Source: Variovorax sp. Root473 (GTDB taxonomy: Bacteria > Pseudomonadota > Gammaproteobacteria > Burkholderiales > Burkholderiaceae_C). From it: 64,000 bases of DNA. The translations under genes were made by a program, and so were the position numbers. Under the pieces are notes generated by a model that saw only the letters and a list, made by a program, of their open reading frames with translations, made no database searches and was not told the DNA's origin. Shown in pieces: positions 54,096 through 64,000 of this stretch. The stretch lies in assembly GCF_001426505.1 (NCBI RefSeq), contig NZ_LMEV01000017.1:1503556-1567555 (forward strand), read 5' to 3'. Positions within the stretch are counted from its first letter, which is position 1. Every line of letters begins with the position of its first letter.

Positions 54096-54622
54096 GCTCC
54101 AGGGGGTGCGGCATCGAGGTCGCACCACATGTGGACTTTCGAGAGGAACGCACCATCGAGCAGGTTGGCCATCGGCTCGACACCGAAGACCTGGAAGCCG
54201 CAGCGTTCGTACAGCGCCTGCGCCGGGCGATTGCCTTCGGTCACGGTCAGCTGCACCACACGCACACCGTCGAGCGTGCGCGCATGCGCGAGCAAGGCCC
54301 GCACGAGTTGCCGTCCGGCGCCCACGCGCCGCGCCGGTTCCGCCACCACCATGCCGAACAAGGTGGCCTTGTGGCGCGTGCGCTGCCGCGATTCACGGCC
54401 AAGGCCCGCCGCGCCGATGAGCGCGCCATCGGCTTCGAAGGCCCCGTACACCACCTCGGCGGCGTCGGCGTCCTTGCGCAGGCGTGTCTCCCACCACGTC
54501 GGCAGCAGGCTGGCGCGCTCCTCGACCGTAGAGGTGAACGCCTCGGGGTGCCGCGCATAGGCGTCGAGCATCAGTGCGCGATACGCTGGCGCATCGGCGG
54601 GAACCAATCGTGCGACGTTCAT
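54092..54622 (-). CDS. GNAT family N-acetyltransferase
   Basis: 176 residues. The acetyl-CoA motif lies in LFGMVVAEPARRVGAGRQLVRALLAHA, followed by VVQLTVTEGNRPAQALYERCGFQVFG, both standard GNAT blocks. The start MNVARLVPADAPAYRALMLDAYARHPEAF is typical. The acceptor substrate is unknown. It lies downstream of sbcB on the same strand with 20 bases between. Confidence 0.9.
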   Translation of the reverse strand: MNVARLVPADAPAYRALMLDAYARHPEAFTSTVEERASLLPTWWETRLRKDADAAEVVYGAFEADGALIGAAGLGRESRQRTRHKATLFGMVVAEPARRVGAGRQLVRALLAHARTLDGVRVVQLTVTEGNRPAQALYERCGFQVFGVEPMANLLDGAFLSKVHMWCDLDAAPPGA

Positions 54623-54642
54623 GCCGGCCCTTCGTTCCTGGC

Positions 54643-56082
54643 TCAGGCCTCGGGCGCGATCATCTCGGCGTACTCGTACAGCGCGCCGAGGATTTCCTCG
54701 CCGCGCTCGTCGGCGTTCTCGGACAGCGCATCGACCTCGCTGAACAACGCGTCGATGGTGCGCGCCCCGCCCTCGCCCTTGAACAGGCGCGCCACGCGCA
54801 GCGCTTCCCAACGCTCGGCTTCTTCCTCGTTCAACGACTCGGGCCAGTTGCGCGCGCGGTAACGAAAGAGGATTTCATCGAGCCGTCCATCGTCGAAGGC
54901 CACGCGCTCCTTCGCGAGCCCTTCGGGTGACAGCCCGCGCAGCTGGTTCAGTCGGCGGCGGTCGCCGTTGCCGACAAAGCCGCCGTAGAGGTCTTCATCG
55001 ACATCGGGCGTCGCCTCCTTCGGGCGCGAAAAAACCTGCGACCAGATGGCGCTCATGTCGGGCAGGTCGCGCGCGATGGCAGCGTGACGCATGGCGGCGT
55101 CCATGTCGATGCCCCAGCGCTCGGCCATGGCCGGTGCCAGCGTGCGCAGGTTGCCGATCACCATCGGCGACTTGTTCAGGTGCACGCTCTTCATCGGCAG
55201 CCGCGTCAGGCCTTCGGGCAGGTCGGCGGTGCGCGTGAACAGGCGCAGGCGCAGCGTCTCGGCGTCGAGGTCGCGCAGCTCGCTCGGGTCTTGCGACAGG
55301 TCCCAGGCCAGCAGCTCGTTCTTGTTGGTCGGGTGGCTGGCCAGCGGCCACATCACGGCCAGGCAACCGCGCTCGACCGGGAACATGCCCGACACGTGCA
55401 GGAAGGGCTTGGCGGTCTCGCGCATGGCGGGCAGGCCGAGCTCCATCGCCACGCGGTCCTTCTTGTGCAGGCCGAAGGCAAAGTCGAACAGCTTGGGCTG
55501 CTTGTCGCGGATGAGCCGCGCCAGCGCGATGGTGGCGCGCACGTCGGACAGCGCATCGTGCGCCGATTCGTGCAGCAGGCCGTTGGCGCGCGCCAGGTCT
55601 TCGAGCTTGAAGCTTGGCTTGCCGTCTTCCTTCTTCGGCCACTCGATGCCGTCGGGGCGCAGCGCGTAGGTCAGGCGCACCACGTCCAACAAGTCCCAGC
55701 GGCCGCAGTCGTTCTGCCACTCACGCGCGTACGGATCGATGAGGTTGCGCCAGAACAGGAAGCGCGTGACCTCGTCGTCGAAGCGGATGGTGTTGTAGCC
55801 CACCCCCACGGTGCCGGGCTGCGAGAAGGCTTGTTCGATCTGCGCAGCGAACGCGTGCTCGGGAATGCCGCGCTCCAGGCAGATCTGCGGCGTGATCCCG
55901 GTGATCAGGCAGGCCTCGGGGCTGGGCAGGTAATCCGGCGCGGGCTTGCAATAGATCATCAGCGGCTCGCCGACCTCGTTGAGTTCGGCGTCGGTGCGGA
56001 TGGCCGCGAACTGCGAGGGACGGTCACGGCGCGGCACCGCGCCAAAGGTTTCGTAGTCGTGCCAGAGAAAGGTGTGGTTCAT
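54643..56082 (-). CDS. sbcB: Exodeoxyribonuclease I
   Basis: 479 residues, usual length. DEDDh catalytic residues: FLWHDYETFGAVPRRD (Asp, Glu), GYNTIRFDDE (Asp) and HDALSDVRATIALARLI (His, Asp). Also GITPQICLERGIPEHAF and the C-terminal ExoI domain. It is a 3'-5' ssDNA exonuclease acting in mismatch repair and recombination. It begins right at the end of cls and is co-directional. Confidence 0.94.
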   Translation of the reverse strand: MNHTFLWHDYETFGAVPRRDRPSQFAAIRTDAELNEVGEPLMIYCKPAPDYLPSPEACLITGITPQICLERGIPEHAFAAQIEQAFSQPGTVGVGYNTIRFDDEVTRFLFWRNLIDPYAREWQNDCGRWDLLDVVRLTYALRPDGIEWPKKEDGKPSFKLEDLARANGLLHESAHDALSDVRATIALARLIRDKQPKLFDFAFGLHKKDRVAMELGLPAMRETAKPFLHVSGMFPVERGCLAVMWPLASHPTNKNELLAWDLSQDPSELRDLDAETLRLRLFTRTADLPEGLTRLPMKSVHLNKSPMVIGNLRTLAPAMAERWGIDMDAAMRHAAIARDLPDMSAIWSQVFSRPKEATPDVDEDLYGGFVGNGDRRRLNQLRGLSPEGLAKERVAFDDGRLDEILFRYRARNWPESLNEEEAERWEALRVARLFKGEGGARTIDALFSEVDALSENADERGEEILGALYEYAEMIAPEA

Positions 56083-57531
56083 TCAGAGCAAGGGAGAAAA
56101 CAGTCGCGCGATGGCATCGCCGAGGCGTCGCCAGAAAGTCTGTGACCGATTGGCGCGCACGGCGGCGGAGCTGTGCAGGTCGGTTTCGAACTGCGCCGCC
56201 AGCGGCTGGGTCAGCGCGGGTCCGTAGACCACGGCACTGACCTCGAAGTTGAGCCGGAAGCTGCGGTTGTCGAAATTGGCGGTGCCGATCATCGCGCAAT
56301 GGTCATCGACCACCAGCGTCTTGGAGTGCAGCATGCGCGCCTTGTACTCCCAGACCTTGACGCCCGCGGCGATCAGCTCGTCGAAGTACGAGCGCGCCGC
56401 CGCACTCACGATGGCCGAGTCGCTGCGGCGTGGCACGAGCAGCCGCACGTCGACACCGCGCAGCGCCGCGCTGGTCAGCGCCATCATCGCGGGCTCGCCC
56501 GGCACGAAATACGGCGTGGTGAGCCAGGCGCGCTGCGTGGCCGAATGGATCGCCTCGACGTGCATGCGGTGGATGGCCTCGAGCGCGTTGTCGGGCCCGC
56601 TCGTGACGACCTGCACCGGAATGTCGCCTGCATCCACGCGCGGCAGCAGCAGGTCCATGGTGTCGTCGAGACGGCGCACGTCGTCGCCGGTGGCGTAGGT
56701 CCAGTCTTCGAGAAAGGTGGTCTGCAGCCAGCGCACCACGCTGCCTTCGACGCGCAGGTGCACGTCGTGGTATGCGTCTTCGGGGTTCGTGCGCTTGTCT
56801 TCCTCGTCGGTGATGTTCACGCCGCCGGTGAAGCCGATGCGGCCGTCGCACACCACGATCTTGCGGTGGGTGCGGTAGTTGGTCACGGGGCGCAGGCGCC
56901 GGCCGATCTTGGTGTCGTGGAACAGTGCCACCTGCACGCCCGCCGCCAGCATCGGCGCCATGAACTTGCGGCCGATGCGCTTGGAGCCGAGCGCGTCGAT
57001 CAGCAGGCGCACCGTCACGCCGGCCTGCGCGCGTTCGATCAGCAGGTCGCGCAGCGCAGTGCCAATGCGATCGGGCTCGAAGATGTAGTACTCGAGGTGG
57101 ATGTGGTCACGCGCCGCGCGCACGGCTTCGAAGATGGCGTCGAAGGTGCGCGCGCCGCCCGACAGCAGCTCGACGTTCGTGGCGCTCGACACCGGCAGCC
57201 CGCAGGCGGCCGTACCCAGCCGCGCCATCTGCTGCAGCGCCGGCGGCGCATGCTGCGACGCGTCCCGCAACCGCGCCAGGTCGGCCTGCGCATGCGCGCT
57301 CGCCCGACTGCGCAAACGCTTGACCCGCTGCTTGCGCAGCCGCTGCGGCCCCAGGAAGTAATAGACGATGAAGCCCGCGAATGGCAGCAGCGCCAGCGAC
57401 AGGATCCAGCTCATGGTGGACACCGGCGCCCGCTTCTGCATCACGATCCACACCGACAGCACGGCGATGTAGCCGCTCCACGCCAGGGAGAGGCCGGTTT
57501 TCCATTCGTGGCTGAGTTCGGGAAGGATCAA
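56083..57531 (-). CDS. cls: Cardiolipin synthase
   Basis: 482 residues from a TTG start, chosen because it retains the first membrane helix (GLSLAWSGYIAVLSVWIVM). A second helix follows (SWILSLALLPFAGFIVYYFLG). Two phospholipase-D HKD motifs: HRKIVVCDGRIGFTGG and HSKTLVVDDHCAMIGTANFD. It condenses two phosphatidylglycerols into cardiolipin at the inner membrane. It is immediately upstream of sbcB; its own upstream neighbour is the clpA terminator. Confidence 0.92.
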   Translation of the reverse strand: MILPELSHEWKTGLSLAWSGYIAVLSVWIVMQKRAPVSTMSWILSLALLPFAGFIVYYFLGPQRLRKQRVKRLRSRASAHAQADLARLRDASQHAPPALQQMARLGTAACGLPVSSATNVELLSGGARTFDAIFEAVRAARDHIHLEYYIFEPDRIGTALRDLLIERAQAGVTVRLLIDALGSKRIGRKFMAPMLAAGVQVALFHDTKIGRRLRPVTNYRTHRKIVVCDGRIGFTGGVNITDEEDKRTNPEDAYHDVHLRVEGSVVRWLQTTFLEDWTYATGDDVRRLDDTMDLLLPRVDAGDIPVQVVTSGPDNALEAIHRMHVEAIHSATQRAWLTTPYFVPGEPAMMALTSAALRGVDVRLLVPRRSDSAIVSAAARSYFDELIAAGVKVWEYKARMLHSKTLVVDDHCAMIGTANFDNRSFRLNFEVSAVVYGPALTQPLAAQFETDLHSSAAVRANRSQTFWRRLGDAIARLFSPLL

Positions 57532-57570
57532 GGCGAAAGCGGATGAAGGCGGAGTGTTTTCGGCCGGCCC

Positions 57571-57606
57571 AAAGAAAAAGGCCGGCAGCGAATGCTACCG
57601 GCCTTT
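57571..57606 (-). terminator. Intrinsic terminator after clpA
   Basis: On the minus strand, AAAGGCCGG and CCGGCCTTT form a 9-bp stem, with an inner AGC/GCT pair around a 4-base loop, followed by TTTTTCTTT. It is 36 bases beyond the clpA stop. Confidence 0.8.
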
Positions 57607-57642
57607 GACTTCGTTCCTCGAAGAGGCGAAATCAGCGTTCGA

Positions 57643-59964
<2,322 letters not shown>

Positions 59965-60031
59965 GTGATTTCCTTTTGCCTTGCTGTAAATAAGTTCTCA
60001 GATGGGTTGGAGCGCGTGCAATTCAACTGGT

Positions 60032-60391
60032 TCACGCGACCGGTTCGCTGACACATTGCAGCGGGTGCCCAGCCTGCTGCGCGGCTTCCATCACCTGATT
60101 GACCTTGGTGGCCGCCATGTCGCGGGAATAGACCCCACAGACACCGCGGCCATCGAGGTGGATCTTGAGCATGATCTGGGTCGCGGTTTCTCGGTCCTTG
60201 CTGAAGTATTCCTGCAGGACGACGATCACGAACTCCATCGGCGTGTAGTCGTCGTTCAGCATGACGACCTGGTACATCTGGGGCGGTGCCGTTTTCTGCG
60301 GGCGGCGCTCCAGAACGACCGAATCTCCGTCGTCGCCCGCCGGTTTCTGCGCCGGCGGGGTGTTGGGAGTTTGGGGAATTCTCGTTGCCAT
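60032..60391 (-). CDS. clpS: ATP-dependent protease adaptor ClpS
   Basis: 119 residues. The disordered N-terminus (PQTPNTPPAQKPAGDD) precedes the ClpS core: MYQVVMLNDDYTPMEFVIVVLQEYF, then the His-containing IHLDGRGVCGVYSRDMAATKVNQV. ClpS binds N-degron residues through the DD/H pocket and delivers them to ClpA. It forms the usual clpS-clpA pair. Confidence 0.95.
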   Translation of the reverse strand: MATRIPQTPNTPPAQKPAGDDGDSVVLERRPQKTAPPQMYQVVMLNDDYTPMEFVIVVLQEYFSKDRETATQIMLKIHLDGRGVCGVYSRDMAATKVNQVMEAAQQAGHPLQCVSEPVA

Positions 60392-61044
60392 GAAAAAGAT
60401 TCTATAGAGCGTGCAAGCACCGTGCCGACACCAGCAGACTTGGTGACGCCTATTCGACAAATCAAGGGGCATGCGTCGTGTACGACATCAGAAGACCGAC
60501 GTAAAAAACCGGCAGATTGCGGGTCTTTTTTCGCAGATTTGCAGAATTTACCCGGGGGTCGAGCCGCAGACCGGTGCGCTGACCCGCCACGCCCTCAGGT
60601 CGACAGGTGGGCCGAGCGGCAAGGCATCGATTTCCAGCTACCAGCACTTCGCCATGGCCAGGGGGGCAGTTTGTCGTGTCGCCTGACACTTGTTGAGCAG
60701 TGCTCCTCTCGTAGAGCGCGTGCGCTTTGGTCAATCGAATCGTCTGCGGCCCCTGTGGTGCGGGGCGGGCGTGTGCATTCTTCGTCCCCACTTTGCATCC
60801 TCATGCTTCTTTGAATGGGCACGATTCTGGCAAGGCGACCACAGCACGGTTTCTACCAATCGGTAAACGACCAAGCAGCCGATTGATTTGTGATGTTTGT
60901 CTGCCGCTCCTTGCGTTCAGATGGCACAAGAGGTCATTCACCAACGACATGGAAACCACTGAAGGCAAGAAAAAGCCCTCGGGTCCTTTCGGGAGCTCGA
61001 AGGCTTGGCAGAAGCGTGACGTTTCTCAACGTCAGCGATTGCAA
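60392..61044. other. Long intergenic region between clpS and icd
   Basis: 653 bases with no convincing gene on either strand; short frames present lack family resemblance. A small perfect hairpin TGACGTT-N4-AACGTCA sits at 61017-61034, just past the icd stop, but without a T-run. The clpS promoter should lie near 60392-60480. A small RNA cannot be excluded. Confidence 0.5.
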
Positions 61045-62304
<1,260 letters not shown>

Positions 62305-62342
62305 GAGGGGCTTGACTCCGGGAAATGACGTAATTCGAACGA

Positions 62343-62405
62343 CTGTCTGCGAATACAGACAGCGAGGGAGAATCGCTGTACAGCGCGCTAACAAATCGCT
62401 GTACA
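62343..62405. promoter_or_regulatory. Repeats in the icd upstream region
   Basis: A perfect 7-base inverted repeat CTGTCTG-N6-CAGACAG (62343-62362) and two direct copies of AATCGCTGTACA (62371-62382 and 62394-62405) start 39 bases upstream of icd. The direct copies are 23 bases apart start to start, about two helical turns. This spacing suggests side-by-side binding of a regulator on the icd promoter. No known site is recognised. Confidence 0.45.
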
Positions 62406-62523
62406 TTTTAGACGCAACCCATCAGCGAACAATTGTCAACCGTCGGGCAATAAAGCCCGTTACTGGCTGACCTTCTGCTCGCCGGGAGGCGTTTCCAACC
62501 AATTCTCGATAGAGGAATCATCA

Positions 62524-62862
62524 ATGAGCAAACTTCTCGCAGTCATGATCGCTGGCCTGTTCGCCGCTGGCGCGTACGCCCAGAACCCGGCCGGCACCAC
62601 GCCCGAACAAGGCAACGCGACCAACAGCAAGCCGCAAGCTCGCGCTGAAGCCAAGAAGGAAGCCAAGCCCGCTGGCCAAGTGGCTCCCGCTGCTGGCGAC
62701 ATCGCCAAGACGCCCGAAGGCGGCACCTTCGGCGCTGACAAGGCTGGCGTTGCTGGCGAAAAGCGCGCCAAGACCCGCGACGATCGTCGTCGCAACAAGG
62801 ATGGCAGCGTGAAGCGCAAGGCCACCCAGGGCGGCACGCCCGACATGGCCGGCAGCAAGTAA
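62524..62862 (+). CDS. Small exported Lys/Ala-rich protein
   Basis: 112 residues. Signal peptide LLAVMIAGLFAAGAYAQ, then a hydrophilic, probably disordered chain rich in Lys, Ala, Gly and Thr, with basic RAKTRDDRRRNKDGSVKRK. AGAGGAATC precedes the ATG and a strong terminator follows. Its signal peptide is nearly the same as that of the next small gene, so the two may be related. Function unknown; no domain recognised. Confidence 0.8.
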   Translation: MSKLLAVMIAGLFAAGAYAQNPAGTTPEQGNATNSKPQARAEAKKEAKPAGQVAPAAGDIAKTPEGGTFGADKAGVAGEKRAKTRDDRRRNKDGSVKRKATQGGTPDMAGSK

Positions 62863-62881
62863 GCTGGTCAGTCCCCCAAGA

Positions 62882-62907
62882 AAAGCGCTCTCCGGAGCGC
62901 TTTTTTT
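62882..62907 (+). terminator. Intrinsic terminator
   Basis: AAAGCGCTC-TCCG-GAGCGCTTT, a 9-bp perfect stem with a UUCG-like tetraloop position, followed by a T-run. It ends the transcript of the 112-aa exported protein. Confidence 0.9.
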
Positions 62908-63014
62908 CGTTTGCAGTTTTGCTCAGTCGCTGTCAACCGGGGTTCCTGGGGTCCGTTGAATGGAAGCCTTCCGCAGGGAGGTGATCCATATCAACATATC
63001 TCAAAGGATTTCTC

Positions 63015-63203
63015 ATGAACAAGCTGATCGCAGCCCTGGTCGCCGGCCTCTTCACAGCCGGTGCATTTGCGCAAGCCGCCGCCCCCGCAGTTGCCGCGCC
63101 GGCTGCCCCCGCCGTCCACAAGGCGAAGGCCAAGCACACGGTCAAGAAGCACAAGGTGCGTCACGTCTCCAAAGCCCACGCGGCTGCTGCCAAGAAGGTG
63201 TAA
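63015..63203 (+). CDS. Small exported Ala/Lys/His-rich protein
   Basis: 62 residues. Signal peptide LIAALVAGLFTAGAFAQ, then a mature part of about 40 residues made almost only of Ala, Pro, Lys, His and Val (KAKHTVKKHKVRHVSKAHA). AAAGGA precedes the ATG and a terminator follows at once. Such short basic exported proteins are frequent in Comamonadaceae; no function is known. The His/Lys content could allow binding of metals or polyanions. Confidence 0.78.
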   Translation: MNKLIAALVAGLFTAGAFAQAAAPAVAAPAAPAVHKAKAKHTVKKHKVRHVSKAHAAAAKKV

Positions 63204-63220
63204 GCTTTCAAGCTCCCGGC

Positions 63221-63247
63221 AATGCCCGCTTCAGCGGGCATTTTTAT
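63221..63247 (+). terminator. Intrinsic terminator
   Basis: AATGCCCGCT-TC-AGCGGGCATT, a perfect 10-bp stem with a 2-base loop, followed by TTTATT. It lies 17 bases past the 62-aa gene. Confidence 0.88.
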
Positions 63248-63294
63248 TGGTCACGGGCCTACCCTGTGTGTGGCGCCCCCGAAAGAGTCATCCG

Positions 63295-63765
63295 ATGTTC
63301 CAGCGTCTTGCCGCGCTGCTTCTGGTGTCCGCGTCCTTCCTGGCGCCGGCCCACGCGCAGCAGCAAATCCAACCGCAACCCCAAACCGATCTGGCACGCA
63401 CGCAGTTGTCGGTCGGCCTCTACAAGATCGACGCGCAGGTGGCGCAATCGCCTCGCGAACGCGAGATCGGCCTCATGTTCCGCAAGACGATGCCGCAGGC
63501 CGAGGGCATGATCTTCGTGTTCGAGCAGCCGGCCACGCAGTGCTTCTGGATGCGCAACACCCTGTTGCCGCTGACCGCTGCCTTCGTGGCCGACGATGGC
63601 CGCATCGTCAACCTGGTCGACATGCAGCCGATGACCGAGAACTCGCATTGCTCCGAAGAGCCGGTGCGCTATGTACTCGAAATGAACCAGGGCTGGTTCG
63701 CCAAGAAGAACATCAAGAAAGGCGCCAAGCTGGGCGGCGAGCTCTTCTCGGCCGCCAAACGCTGA
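63295..63765 (+). CDS. Exported DUF192 family protein
   Basis: 156 residues. Signal peptide LLLVSASFLAPAHAQ, then the DUF192 domain: AQSPREREIGLMFRKTMPQAEGMIFVF, QCFWMRNTLLPLTAAFVADDGRIV and PVRYVLEMNQGWFAKKNIKKGAKL. The family is widespread with unknown function. It has its own terminator downstream. Confidence 0.93.
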   Translation: MFQRLAALLLVSASFLAPAHAQQQIQPQPQTDLARTQLSVGLYKIDAQVAQSPREREIGLMFRKTMPQAEGMIFVFEQPATQCFWMRNTLLPLTAAFVADDGRIVNLVDMQPMTENSHCSEEPVRYVLEMNQGWFAKKNIKKGAKLGGELFSAAKR

Positions 63766-63781
63766 GCAATTCGGCGCGCGT

Positions 63782-63811
63782 AAAAAAGCCGACCCAAAGG
63801 TCGGCTTTTTT
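63782..63811. terminator. Bidirectional intrinsic terminator
   Basis: AAAAAAGCCGACC-CAAA-GGTCGGCTTTTTT, a perfect 13-bp stem with A and T runs on both sides. It serves the DUF192 gene (plus) and the convergent superoxide dismutase gene (minus). Confidence 0.92.
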
Positions 63812-63834
63812 CATGGCGAGCGCCAGGTCCGGCT

Positions 63835-64000
63835 TCAGCCGAAATTCTTGGCCGCAAAGTCCCAGTTGACCAGCTTGGCCAGGAAGGTCTCGACAAACTT
63901 CGGACGCAGGTTGCGGTAGTCGATGTAGTACGCGTGTTCCCACACGTCCACCGTCAGCAGCGCGGTGTCGGCGGTGGTCAGCGGCGTGCCGGCGGCGCCG
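63835..64000 (-). CDS. sodB: Superoxide dismutase (Fe/Mn), C-terminal part
   Basis: The last 55 codons, cut by the window edge. LLTVDVWEHAYYIDYRN contains the metal ligands Asp and His (DxWEHAYY signature) of Fe/Mn-SODs; RPKFVETFLAKLVNWDFAAKNFG is the C-terminal helix. It dismutates superoxide in the cytosol. Fe versus Mn cannot be decided from this part, so the symbol is provisional. Confidence 0.9.
   Translation of the reverse strand, partial: GAAGTPLTTADTALLTVDVWEHAYYIDYRNLRPKFVETFLAKLVNWDFAAKNFG

Noticed and set aside
60462..60791. A 109-codon minus-strand frame in the clpS-icd gap
   Set aside because: No recognisable motif, no ribosome site and atypical composition; kept as gene-free sequence.

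Overview
The window looks like a chromosomal segment of a high-GC betaproteobacterium of the Comamonadaceae, most likely Variovorax or a close relative. This rests on base composition, gene families (Bug-type TTT solute-binding protein, several LysR/AraC regulators, the clpA-clpS-icd neighbourhood) and protein sequences that read like that family. No database search was possible. No rRNA, tRNA or CRISPR array was recognised.

Layout. (1) 1-2250 is the right-hand end of a filamentous-phage (inovirus) prophage. A leftward operon with chained stop/start overlaps encodes a 56-aa protein, a Rep_trans-type replication protein, a gpV-like ssDNA-binding protein and a one-TM minor-coat candidate. A divergent HTH regulator faces it across palindromic operators, and a dif-like XerC/D site closes the element. 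(2) 2381-8966 holds RidA-like, LysR, guanine-deaminase-like, uraD and MFS genes plus a broken chimeric uraH: a purine/ureide catabolism cluster. (3) 8988-13344 has a LysR-controlled Bug protein/M20 amidohydrolase pair, then an AraC regulator divergent from an AhpD-like protein and a redoxin. (4) 13554-21356 has hom behind what looks like a Thr/Ile/Met-sensing transcription attenuator, an acyl-CoA ligase/GNAT fusion, an Lnb_N/lipase pair and DoxX. (5) 21516-29048 has a flavin-monooxygenase remnant, dodecin, a repeat lipoprotein, an MFS exporter, cfa and an AraC/aldo-keto reductase pair. (6) 29031-36954 carries bioA-bioF-bioD, an NmrA-like protein, a basic protein, AlkB and a nuclease-helicase. 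(7) 37096-43730 is a soluble signalling operon: hybrid kinase, CheR, CheB, second kinase, receiver. (8) 43753-57531 is housekeeping mixed with accessory genes: FHA-linked cyclase, LdcA with a His-rich tail, a TadA-hydrolase fusion, PaiB-like, ankyrin, HbpS-like, a two-component pair, DUF72, GNAT, sbcB and cls. (9) 57643-64000 is clpA-clpS, icd, two small exported proteins, DUF192 and the end of a Fe/Mn superoxide dismutase gene.

Most genes are intact, and many sit in tightly overlapping pairs (ATGA or GTGA), which implies translational coupling. Three decayed loci are visible: uraH, a flavin-monooxygenase fragment and a GNAT gene with an internal deletion. The most notable features are the prophage boundary with its dif-like site and operator array, the hom attenuator, the chimeric uraH, the TadA fusion to a degenerate hydrolase, the repeat lipoprotein and the CheR/CheB-containing kinase operon that has no chemoreceptor.
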